Shown piece by piece: positions 15,874-24,100 of a DNA stretch of 64,000 bases. The notes beneath the pieces are model-generated. The model was not told where the DNA came from. It worked only from the letters and a program-made list of their open reading frames with translations, and did not search any database. Origin of the DNA: Slackia exigua ATCC 700122 (lineage in GTDB: Bacteria > Actinomycetota > Coriobacteriia > Coriobacteriales > Eggerthellaceae). The DNA is taken from assembly GCF_000162875.1 (NCBI RefSeq), contig NZ_GG700630.1:636015-700014 (forward strand), in the 5' to 3' direction. Numbering within the stretch: position 1 is the first letter of the stretch; the number at the start of each line of letters is the position of its first letter. A program made the translations under genes and the position numbers.

Positions 15874-15950
<77 letters not shown>

Positions 15951-15981
15951 ATCTGCGTGCTTCTCTCAAAGCAGCTTGGAT

Positions 15982-16010
15982 ATAGTATCTTGAATCATTC
16001 GGACGCACAA
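15982..16010 (-). promoter_or_regulatory. Promoter of tRNA-Asp
   Basis: On the minus strand TTGTGC (16010-16005), a 17-base spacer, and TACTAT (15987-15982), about 32 bases before the tRNA 5' end. The spacing is ideal. Just upstream lies the perfect palindrome TTTTTTCGAAAAAA (16014-16027), which could act as an AT-rich upstream element. Confidence 0.55.
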
Positions 16011-16232
16011 GGATTTTTTCGAAAAAAGATGCCGGGGCGCGGATTCGCGACACAACCTCTTCGAAGCCGCTTCCGCAACGAACCGCATCGTTCGTCGCTC
16101 GTCTCACCGCCATCGCGAACCCATGTCGCGCAAACCCGTTCGCACGTCCTGGAAGATGCATGAACGGAGGCATCCATCAGGCTGTCCTCTATACTGTAAG
16201 ACGCATCGTCCGCCCATTGAAAGGAAGGCGTT

Positions 16233-17006
16233 ATGACCTGGAGGCTGTATGACGCGCTGATCGAAGGGATTCCCGGCGACGTGCTCGCGAAGGATTACTG
16301 CCTCGGCATCGGCTGGTCCTACGTGGAGGCGGAAAGCGGCTGCGGGGTGTCCTACACATGCCGAGGCGGCGCGCGCAACAGCGAGGAACGCGACTTCCGG
16401 GGGTTGCCGCTACGCGAGATGGCCGAGCTTGCGAAGTCATGGAGCTTCGAAGAGGCCACGCTCGGCACAGCCGCCCTGAACGCCTGGTACGGGCAGCGCA
16501 GGCTGCTGGACCCCTTGGGCGCGGAATACGAGGAGCGCGAGGAGCTTCCCGACGGAAGCATCCGCAAGATGGACGCCTTCGAGCTCGTGCGCCCGCGCAT
16601 AGAGGCGAAAGGCGATGCGCACGTCGTCGTCATCGGACACTTCCCCCACGTCGATCGCATCGCCGAATACGCGAGGTTGACCGTGCTGGAGCGCAACTGC
16701 CGAAGCGAGCTTGATACGCCCGATCCGGCCTGCGAATACGTGCTGCCCGAGGCGGACTTCGTCTTCATGACCGGGGTGACCTTCGAGAACAAGACCGCGC
16801 CCCGTCTGCTTGAACTGGCGCGCAACGCCTACGTGACCCTGGTCGGCCCGTCGGTCGTCATGTCGCCGATGCTCTTCGAGCACGGCGTGAACATGCTGGC
16901 CGGCAGCGTCGTCGGAGACGTGGAGCGGGTGCGTCGCGCCGTGAAGTCGGGCGGCACGATACGCTTCGGAAGCGCGCTTCTCATGACGCGGCTCTGCCGC
17001 GAATGA
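16233..17006 (+). CDS. DUF364-type putative heavy-metal chelation protein
   Basis: 257 residues. The N-terminal part (about 1-95) fits the DUF4213 module that precedes DUF364. The C-terminal part contains family-like stretches VVVIGHFPHVDR, FMTGVTFENKTAP and LVGPSVVMSPMLFEHGVNMLAG. The family takes its name from a proposed metal-chelation or metallophore role and is often seen near metal or nitrogenase-like genes, but there is no demonstrated reaction. No metal transporter is adjacent here. AAGGAAGGCG lies before the ATG. It is convergent with adenine deaminase, four bases apart. Confidence 0.78.
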   Translation: MTWRLYDALIEGIPGDVLAKDYCLGIGWSYVEAESGCGVSYTCRGGARNSEERDFRGLPLREMAELAKSWSFEEATLGTAALNAWYGQRRLLDPLGAEYEEREELPDGSIRKMDAFELVRPRIEAKGDAHVVVIGHFPHVDRIAEYARLTVLERNCRSELDTPDPACEYVLPEADFVFMTGVTFENKTAPRLLELARNAYVTLVGPSVVMSPMLFEHGVNMLAGSVVGDVERVRRAVKSGGTIRFGSALLMTRLCRE

Positions 17007-17010
17007 CGGC

Positions 17011-18834
17011 TTAAGCCTCGTCCTCCGCCAACAGGTCGACGAACTCGAACGTGGTGCAATCCACAAGCCCGCGATCGGTCAGGCGCAGATCGGGAATGCA
17101 GGCAAGTGGAATAAGCCCCATGGTCATGAACGGGCTCGTCATCGTGCACCCGATCGCCTCCCACGCATCTTCGAGCGCATGGACGAGCTCGCCCATCTCC
17201 TCGACCGGACGTGCGTTCATGAGTCCCGCCACCGGCAGCGGCACGTGCCCGAGCACTTTCCCGTCGCGCACGACCGCCATGCCGCCCTGGGATGCGATCA
17301 GCGTATTGGCCGCAAGCGCCATGTCGGCATCGTTCGTTCCGACGACCAGCAGGTTATGCGCATCATGGGCGACCGTGGACGCCATGGCCCCGCCCTTGAT
17401 GCCGAAGCCCTTCACGAAACCGACGCCGAACTTGCCCGTCTCGTGATGGCGCTCGAACACGAAGGTCTTGAGCACGTCCTGAGAAACATCCGATTCAAGC
17501 CTTCCCTCGCGCACGGGGATGGTCGCGCGCCGTTCGAAGTCGGGAACCGTGCCCGATGCCACCTCGATGACGCGGATCGTCGCCTCGGTCGCATTCTCAG
17601 CGAGCCCATCGGGCGAAACGATGAACGAGTCCTCGTCGATCGTGCGCCCCACATGCACCGAATGCGTGGCCCAGTCGGGATAGACGAACGGCTCGGGATC
17701 GAAGAGCGCGCGCCCTTCCTCGGCGACCACATCGCCGTCGATCAGGACGCGTTGCACGTCGATGTCTCCGAGGCTTCCCAAAAGCACCAGGTCGGCGCAT
17801 TTGCCCGGCGTGACGGATCCGAGGTCGTTATCCATGCGGAAGCACGTCGCCGTGTTGATGGTCGCCATCTGGATGGCCGTCACAGCGTCGATTCCTTCTT
17901 CGATGGCACGCCTGATCAGGTGGTCCACATGGCCCTGGGAAAGCAGCGTGTAGGGATGGTTGTCGTCGGATACCAGGCAGGCGAAGCGCGTGTCCACGGA
18001 GCGCTCGGTGATGGCGGGCGCCAGCTGGTGCAGATCGCGCCACGCGCTCCCCTCGCGGAAGAACGTCCACATACCGAGACGCATCTTCGCTATGGCATCT
18101 TCGGCGCGCGTCGATTCATGGCAGTTCGTGATGCCGGAGGCGATGTAGGCGTTAAGCCCGCGATCCGTTTCGGGCACCGCGTAGTGGCCCGTGGGCGTAA
18201 GCCCGGCCTTGAGCGTGGCGGCGACTTCCCCATGCGCGTTCTCGTCGCCCGCGAGGATGCCGACGAAGTTCATCATCTCGCCCATGCCCACGACGGAATC
18301 CCAGTCCATCGTCTCGGCCATCATCGCCGCGGTCATGTGCTCGGCGCCGGTGTCTTCGAACCCGGGAACCGCCGGCACGCACGAGGGCGTCGTGATCATG
18401 GTCTTAAGCGGCACGCGACGGGCGTCTTCGTCCATGAGCTTCACGCCGTCAAGGCCGAGAACGTTGCAGATCTCGTGCGGATCCATGTAGATGCCGACGG
18501 TGCCGTGCGGCACGACGGCGCGCGCATAATCGGTCACGCCCATCATGGACGACTCGACATGGATGTGCCCGTCGAGAAACCCCGGCGCGGCGAAGAGCCC
18601 ATGCGCATCGATGACCTTCGTGCCCTTGCCGATGCAATGGGCGGCATCTGCGCCGATATACGCGAAGCGGCCCTCGGCGATCGCGATGTCGATGCCTTCC
18701 TGAAGCTCGGCCGTGCACACGTTGACGAGCGTCGCCCCGCGCACCACGACGTCGGCCGCGCGCCTGCCTTGGGCCACGTCGACGAGCGTGCGCGTGACCT
18801 CCCACAGAGGATGCATGCAGAATCGCTTGATCAT
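17011..18834 (-). CDS. ade: Adenine deaminase
   Basis: 607 residues, matching the bacterial Ade family (about 570-600). It converts adenine to hypoxanthine and ammonia in purine salvage, in the cytoplasm. The amidohydrolase metal site is visible: GFLDGHIHVESSMM near residue 105 and PHGTVGIYMDPHEICNV near 125. The long C-terminal domain, with MASTVAHDAHNLLVVG and PVAGLMN, is characteristic of Ade rather than of adenosine deaminase. The ATG at 18834 has GAGGAGG six bases upstream. It follows the two radical-SAM-family genes by ten bases, so it is probably co-transcribed although functionally unrelated to them. Confidence 0.92.
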   Translation of the reverse strand: MIKRFCMHPLWEVTRTLVDVAQGRRAADVVVRGATLVNVCTAELQEGIDIAIAEGRFAYIGADAAHCIGKGTKVIDAHGLFAAPGFLDGHIHVESSMMGVTDYARAVVPHGTVGIYMDPHEICNVLGLDGVKLMDEDARRVPLKTMITTPSCVPAVPGFEDTGAEHMTAAMMAETMDWDSVVGMGEMMNFVGILAGDENAHGEVAATLKAGLTPTGHYAVPETDRGLNAYIASGITNCHESTRAEDAIAKMRLGMWTFFREGSAWRDLHQLAPAITERSVDTRFACLVSDDNHPYTLLSQGHVDHLIRRAIEEGIDAVTAIQMATINTATCFRMDNDLGSVTPGKCADLVLLGSLGDIDVQRVLIDGDVVAEEGRALFDPEPFVYPDWATHSVHVGRTIDEDSFIVSPDGLAENATEATIRVIEVASGTVPDFERRATIPVREGRLESDVSQDVLKTFVFERHHETGKFGVGFVKGFGIKGGAMASTVAHDAHNLLVVGTNDADMALAANTLIASQGGMAVVRDGKVLGHVPLPVAGLMNARPVEEMGELVHALEDAWEAIGCTMTSPFMTMGLIPLACIPDLRLTDRGLVDCTTFEFVDLLAEDEA

Positions 18835-18844
18835 CGGTTCCTCC

Positions 18845-19528
18845 TCACGGCCTGCCGTCGGCAGACGCATTCTCGGACTGGGCGACGCGCATGAGGGACG
18901 CCACGTGCAAGGGCTCGGAGGCCGATGCGCCGGCCGGCTCGCCCGCCGCATGGCTGACCGCATCGAGCATCGTCTGCACAAGCACGTCGGGACGCAGGCT
19001 TCCGCTTGGCTTCGACTCGAGCGTGAAGGTGAGAGCGCCGCCGTCCGCATGCATGCCGCCGACCAGGAAATCGGTCGGGATCAGGTGCCTTTCCTTCTTC
19101 TTGCGCACGACGATGATCTCTTCCGGCACCTTGAGCACGGATGCGTCCGCACCGTCCGCGAGCTCGACGCGATACGTGGAAAACGGATACGCGACGCTCG
19201 CCGCCTTCACCGTCTTATCTATATACCGCACATCGCACGGCATGAGGTCGGGCGCGCTCGCGGCCCGCAGGCGCGCAAGCGCTTCGGCAGGCGGGACGAA
19301 TGCGGTCATCGTGACGTCGAAGATCTCGGCAAGCCCGCCGACGCCGACCGGCAGCGCCGAGCCGAATGCGAGCTTCATATGGGGAGAGAACCCTTGCGTG
19401 ACCGCGAAGGGCAGGTCGGAGCGGCGCACGGTGCGCTCGATGGCACGCGCCGTCTCAAGATGGGAAAGCATGACGAGCCGCCCCGTCATCGCATAGGTCA
19501 CGCGGATACGGAATTCGCCTTCCATCAT
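18845..19528 (-). CDS. TIGR03936-type radical SAM-associated protein (DUF2344)
   Basis: 227 residues. The opening RIRVTYAMTGRLVMLSHLETARAIERTVRRSDLPFAVTQGF-like region, in particular LSHLE and the GFSPHMKLAFGSALPVG segment, is typical of the DUF2344 family always found next to or fused with a B12-binding radical SAM protein. Function is not established; tRNA or ribosome maturation has been suggested because relatives sit beside rplU and RNase G genes. Its ATG overlaps the TGA of the upstream radical SAM gene (ATGA), implying coupled translation. In this genome the usual rplU/rpmA neighbours are replaced by adenine deaminase. Confidence 0.87.
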   Translation of the reverse strand: MMEGEFRIRVTYAMTGRLVMLSHLETARAIERTVRRSDLPFAVTQGFSPHMKLAFGSALPVGVGGLAEIFDVTMTAFVPPAEALARLRAASAPDLMPCDVRYIDKTVKAASVAYPFSTYRVELADGADASVLKVPEEIIVVRKKKERHLIPTDFLVGGMHADGGALTFTLESKPSGSLRPDVLVQTMLDAVSHAAGEPAGASASEPLHVASLMRVAQSENASADGRP

Positions 19529-21438
19529 GAGCGCACCTCGCAGATCTCGTTGCCGACGCCGTAATCCATGCAGATGCCGCAGGCCGAACAGGTATCGAAC
19601 GTGCAGTCGGGCGTCGTGCGCTCCTGCGCCGCCAGCCTGCGCTCACGCTGGAAGAAACGCGTGCGGATGCCGGCCGACAGATGCGCCCAGGGAAGGACGC
19701 GGTCGGTGTCGAAATCGGTCTGGGCGACGGCGTCCATGTCGACGCCGCAGGCTTCGCAGGCCGCGCGCCAGGTTTCCAGAGAGAAGAACTCGGTCCAGGC
19801 ATCGAACCTGGCGCCCATGCGCCAGGCGGTCTCCACGACGTCGGCGACCTCCCGTCCGCCGCGGCTCATCATGGCCTCGACGATCGACCCGTCGGGCTCG
19901 TGCCAGTGGATATCCACCGCCCGATACTTCACCGAGCGGCGCAGCAGTCCGATGCGGCGATAGGCTTCCTCGGGCGGAATCTGCCCGTCCCACTGGAACG
20001 GGGTCTGGGCCTTCGGAACGAACAGCGCGCAGGAGGCGCTCATGCGCACGCTGCCGCGCTGGTCCTCGGGCACCGATTTCTTCGCCACGTCGTAAGCGCG
20101 CTGCACGAGGCTCGCGATGCCCTTGATGTCGTCGTCGGTTTCGGTGGGAAGGCCGATCATGAAATAGAGCTTGCAGCGGCGCCAGCCGGCGGAAAACGCG
20201 GCGGAGATGGCTCCGAACAGGTCTTCCTCGGTGACGTTCTTATTGATGACGTCGCGCAGGCGCTGCGTGCCCGCCTCGGGGGCGAACGTCAGGCCGCCGC
20301 GCTTGCCGCCGGCGACGAGTTCGGCCATCTCCACGCCGAACGAATCGAGGCGTTGGCTCGGCACCGAGACCGAGATGCCCTTGCCTTCGAACGCGCGGTT
20401 CAGGCGCCGCAGGATCTCTTCGATCTGGCTGTGGTCGGTCGTGGAAAGCGACGTGAGGCTGACCTCGTCGTACCCCGTTTCAGCCAGACCGCGGATCGCG
20501 GCGGCGACGATGTTGTCGGCAGAGCGCTCGCGCACCGGGCGATACATCATACCCGCTTGGCAGAACCGGCAGCCGCGCGCGCATCCGCGCAGGACCTCGA
20601 CGTTCAGGCGGTCGTGGATGAGCTCGGCATACGGTACGATGACCGGCTCGTACGCATCGGATTGCGCGAAGGCCTCCCATACGCGTTTCTCGACGACGGC
20701 GGGCACGTCCGCGAATCGCGGATGCGCCCATGAACCCGTGGCCTGCGCCTCCTCTTCGTCAACAATGTCGTAGAGCGAAGGCACATAGACCCCGCGCACG
20801 TGCGACATCGCGCGCAGGATGTCTTCGCGCGATGCCCCGGAGACACGCATGCCGCGGTCGAGGCAAAGCAGCTCGGGAAGGGATTCCTCGCCTTCGCCGA
20901 TGAGCATGACGTCGAAGAAAGGGGCGTAGGGCTCGGCATTGAACGTGCAGGGGCCGCCCGCGACGATGAGCGGGAAACGGTACGGATGTCCTGCGGCAGC
21001 AGAGGCGGCTTCGGCGGCCGCCCGCGCATCGGCGCGCAGGGGGATGCCCGCAAGATCGAGGAATTCGAGCACATTCGTAGCCGCCAGCTCATGCGGGAGC
21101 GTGATGCCGACCGCCTGGAACTCGCCGATAGGCGCGCAGCTTTCGAGGGAGAACGCAGGCAGGTCCGCGTCGCGCATCGCGCGGCACATGTCGTCCGCCG
21201 GCAGGTACGCGCGTTCAGCCGCCATGCCCTCCACGGCGTTCACGCAGTTGCACAGAATGCGGATGGCCTGGTTCGCCTGCCCGAGCTCGTAGGTGTCGGG
21301 ATACGTCATCACGAAGCGGTAGGATGCTTCAGGCTTGTAGGTGCATCCCCATTCATGGTTCAGATAGCGTGCGGGACGCTCGATGGCACGCCCGCTTTCG
21401 CGAAGCAGCCTCTCGACGCGAGGCCAAAGGTCTGTCAT
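19525..21438 (-). CDS. TIGR03960-type B12-binding-domain radical SAM protein
   Basis: 637 residues from the ATG at 21438 (MTDLWPRVE...). The N-terminal third resembles a B12-binding Rossmann fold. The radical SAM motif CARGCRFCQAG at about 290 gives the Cx3Cx2C ligands for the [4Fe-4S] cluster that cleaves S-adenosylmethionine. A C-terminal stretch with CSACGICMDYG could hold a further cluster. The radical chemistry performed is unknown. A much longer open frame upstream overlaps the DUF697 gene and is not coding. The stop codon overlaps the start of the next gene, its obligate partner family. Confidence 0.9.
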   Translation of the reverse strand: MTDLWPRVERLLRESGRAIERPARYLNHEWGCTYKPEASYRFVMTYPDTYELGQANQAIRILCNCVNAVEGMAAERAYLPADDMCRAMRDADLPAFSLESCAPIGEFQAVGITLPHELAATNVLEFLDLAGIPLRADARAAAEAASAAAGHPYRFPLIVAGGPCTFNAEPYAPFFDVMLIGEGEESLPELLCLDRGMRVSGASREDILRAMSHVRGVYVPSLYDIVDEEEAQATGSWAHPRFADVPAVVEKRVWEAFAQSDAYEPVIVPYAELIHDRLNVEVLRGCARGCRFCQAGMMYRPVRERSADNIVAAAIRGLAETGYDEVSLTSLSTTDHSQIEEILRRLNRAFEGKGISVSVPSQRLDSFGVEMAELVAGGKRGGLTFAPEAGTQRLRDVINKNVTEEDLFGAISAAFSAGWRRCKLYFMIGLPTETDDDIKGIASLVQRAYDVAKKSVPEDQRGSVRMSASCALFVPKAQTPFQWDGQIPPEEAYRRIGLLRRSVKYRAVDIHWHEPDGSIVEAMMSRGGREVADVVETAWRMGARFDAWTEFFSLETWRAACEACGVDMDAVAQTDFDTDRVLPWAHLSAGIRTRFFQRERRLAAQERTTPDCTFDTCSACGICMDYGVGNEICEVRS

Positions 21439-21488
21439 GCGCTCTGCTCTTTCGAATCGTGGTCTTGAAGCCCTGGGAAGGCGATTGG

Positions 21489-22748
21489 TTAGCGACGAGC
21501 GCCGGCTCCAGGAAGCGAGCCGATCGCCGCCGTCGCGGCGGCCGCGGCGACCGATTTCGCTGCGCGCGCAAGCCTGACAGGCGCATCCTTGGCAGCTTGT
21601 CCCGCATTCTTGGCCGTTTGCCCTGCGCTCGCTGCGGCATTGCGTGCCACGGTGCGCCCGGCGGCGCGCGCACGATCTTTCATGCCGCGACCGGCCGACG
21701 TCGAGGCAAAGGCGCGAACGGCCTTTCCGCGCGCCTCGTTCAACGCGCCGATGAGTCCGCCCACGGTGCCGCCGTGTTCGAAATACTCGATGGCGGCCGT
21801 GCCCATGGCCACCGTGCCGCCGTAGCCGATGCCGGCCTTCACGGCCCATCCGAGCGCTGGGACCACGCCGATGATCTGACGAGCGACGGCGCGCCAGGCG
21901 AAGCCTCCGCCGACGATGGCCGCAAGCTCCTTGATTCGGTCGGCCGTGAGCGGCTGCCCGTAGGCGGCGGCGATCTCGAGCACCATCTTCGCCTGATTCG
22001 CGGTCATGACCGGCATGTCGGCACCGGGGATGACGACCACGAGGCCGACTCCCGCGTTCTGCGCGGCCGTGGACCGCACCGATTCGAGCGCGAGCGGACG
22101 GCGGACGAAATCGAATGCCTGGGCATACGACAGCCGCGTCTCCTTGAACGTCGCGACGACCCATTCGCCCATGCGCAGCGCGAGGCGTTCCATCATGTCG
22201 ACCGAGAGCGGAATGGGCTCGAAAGAAGCAGCGCCGGCCATGGCGGCATCCGATGCGATGCCGCGGGGCGCAACGGCCGCATCGGGAGCAGCAACCGCGA
22301 CGGCTCCGGAATGCACGACCACAGGCCGAGACAGCGGAATCACGTCAGACCCGGCAACTTGATCAGGAGCGATGAGATCGGCAGGCGCAATCGGGACGCC
22401 CGCGGCCTCGGCCGCCGACCGAACCGCCGCGGGGCTTGCGGTGACCACCATGACGGGGATGCGCGCACGGCGGACGTCTTCCGCCACCTGGCCCACTTCA
22501 GGCGTCGTGCCTGCGGCTATGACGACCATGTCGCTTTCGGGATCGAACAGCGCGCGACCGTCATGGAAGTAGTTGAGCGAGACGCGCGCCTGAGGAGATG
22601 CCGAGGCGAAGCTCGAACGCACGAATGCGGCAAGATCGGCGGGCGCGGAGTCGTCGATCAGAACCGATACGGACAGAGGCACGATGCGGGCGGCCTCGAC
22701 GTCGGTCACCCCGGCAAGCAGCGTCTTGATATCGATAGGGATGTTCAT
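21489..22748 (-). CDS. DUF697-domain protein with Ala/Lys/Arg-rich tail
   Basis: 419 residues. The first about 140 residues look like a Rossmann-type alpha/beta domain (IPVMVVTASP, DMVVIAAGTTPE). The middle (about 185-340) carries DUF697-like features with small-residue helices: GGGFAWRAVARQIIG and VKAGIGYGGTVAMGTAAIEYFE. The last 80 residues are almost only Ala, Lys, Arg, Gly and Ser, similar in composition to histone H1 tails or amphipathic repeats. DUF697 proteins are often membrane-associated and linked to GTPases, but no GTPase motif is seen. It lies between rodA and the radical SAM gene, in the same direction, with GGAGGA before the ATG. Function unknown. Confidence 0.72.
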   Translation of the reverse strand: MNIPIDIKTLLAGVTDVEAARIVPLSVSVLIDDSAPADLAAFVRSSFASASPQARVSLNYFHDGRALFDPESDMVVIAAGTTPEVGQVAEDVRRARIPVMVVTASPAAVRSAAEAAGVPIAPADLIAPDQVAGSDVIPLSRPVVVHSGAVAVAAPDAAVAPRGIASDAAMAGAASFEPIPLSVDMMERLALRMGEWVVATFKETRLSYAQAFDFVRRPLALESVRSTAAQNAGVGLVVVIPGADMPVMTANQAKMVLEIAAAYGQPLTADRIKELAAIVGGGFAWRAVARQIIGVVPALGWAVKAGIGYGGTVAMGTAAIEYFEHGGTVGGLIGALNEARGKAVRAFASTSAGRGMKDRARAAGRTVARNAAASAGQTAKNAGQAAKDAPVRLARAAKSVAAAAATAAIGSLPGAGARR

Positions 22749-22890
22749 GCAATCCTCCGATTTCCTGGTATCGAACCGGCCCGGCGGCCGCCCTCGGTTC
22801 CTGCTTCAAGCCGACGCAGCAGCAACGTCGGCCGAAAACGACGCAACGGCGAACATAGACGAAAGCCACCGAGAACCATGGCGTCGAACG

Positions 22891-24099
22891 TCATGCTCCC
22901 CTGCGAGCATACACCGACCAGATGAGGCCGACGAGCATGAAATTCACAAGCATGAACGACGTTCCATAGCTCATGAACGGCAATGGGATGCCCGTGATGG
23001 GCATGAGCCCGATGTTCATGCCGACGTTCTCGAGGATCTGGAAAAGCCACATCCCGACGATGCATGCGACGATGAGCGTTCCATGCAGATCGGCGGCGTT
23101 GCGCGCGATGCGGATGCTGAAGATGACGAGCGCCAGATACAGCCCGAGAAGCGCAACGGCTCCCACGAATCCGAATTGCTCGGCGAGCACGCAGAAGATG
23201 AAATCGGTCGGAGCTTCAGGCACGAAACCGAGGCTCGACTGGGTCGCGTTGCCGAAACCCTTCCCCAGAAAGCCGCCCGATCCGACGGCGATCATGGCCT
23301 GCTTGAGGTTGTAGCCGCTATCGGAGGAGTCTTCGCCCTGGTTCATGAACACGAACAGGCGGCTGCGCTGGTAATCCTTGAGCAGATGGTACTGGCCGGT
23401 CGCGCCCTTGAGAACCTCGTCCAAAGCGAAGACCGCGGCGATGAGCGCGATGAAGGCCGCGAGCGTGATGAGCAGATGGCGCAGGCGCGCGCCACCCATG
23501 ACGAGCGCGACGGCGTCGATGAACAGGTACACAAGACCGGTGCCCAAGTCGGGTTGCGTCATGATGCAGAGGAACGGCACGGCCATGATGCCGAGCACCT
23601 TAAGGTATTCCCGGAAATCGTCGAGCTGCGCACCGTAGCGCGCGATCAGCCCGGCATCAAGCAGGATGACCGTGATCTTGGCGAACTCGCCCGGTTGCAG
23701 GCGCATGCCGAGATTGATCCAGCTGCGCGCGCCGTGGCTTTCGACGCCGATCACAGGCAGATGCGGGGAGAGGATGAGCACGATGTTCACGATGAGCAGC
23801 AGCGTCGTGTAGCCGGCGAGCTGGCGATAGTCCATGCGGCTGATGATGAGCATCAGGATGGCGCCGATGCCGATGCCCGTCAGCTGGCGGGTGAACGAAT
23901 AGGTTTCGTTGCCCTGCACGGCGGAATACACGACGACGAGCCCGTAGGCCACGAGGCACGCGAGCACGCCGAGAAGCTGCAAGGGCGTCGTGCCTGCGGA
24001 ATCCTGCTGCATGAACGGGCGCGAGGAGCGGGACCGGCGGCTGTCGGGATCGTGCGGCAACCGCAGATGCTCGACCTGGTTGTATCCCGAAGATGCCAT
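22891..24099 (-). CDS. rodA: SEDS-family peptidoglycan polymerase RodA
   Basis: 402 residues with about ten hydrophobic helices. The family signatures are RSWINLGMRLQPGEFAKI (about 125-142), where the aspartate/glutamate region nearby is catalytic in RodA, and the C-terminal GMNIGLMPITGIPLPFMSYG. RodA polymerises lipid II during side-wall growth together with PBP2. Its ATG lies one base after the PBP2 stop, so the pair is co-translated. Being directly behind mreBCD and mrdA identifies it as RodA rather than FtsW. Confidence 0.92.
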   Translation of the reverse strand: MASSGYNQVEHLRLPHDPDSRRSRSSRPFMQQDSAGTTPLQLLGVLACLVAYGLVVVYSAVQGNETYSFTRQLTGIGIGAILMLIISRMDYRQLAGYTTLLLIVNIVLILSPHLPVIGVESHGARSWINLGMRLQPGEFAKITVILLDAGLIARYGAQLDDFREYLKVLGIMAVPFLCIMTQPDLGTGLVYLFIDAVALVMGGARLRHLLITLAAFIALIAAVFALDEVLKGATGQYHLLKDYQRSRLFVFMNQGEDSSDSGYNLKQAMIAVGSGGFLGKGFGNATQSSLGFVPEAPTDFIFCVLAEQFGFVGAVALLGLYLALVIFSIRIARNAADLHGTLIVACIVGMWLFQILENVGMNIGLMPITGIPLPFMSYGTSFMLVNFMLVGLIWSVYARRGA

Positions 24100-24100
24100 A

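Noticed and set aside
17011-18834. Possibility of a purine riboswitch before adenine deaminase
   Set aside because: Only ten bases separate it from the upstream gene, so there is no room for a leader RNA.
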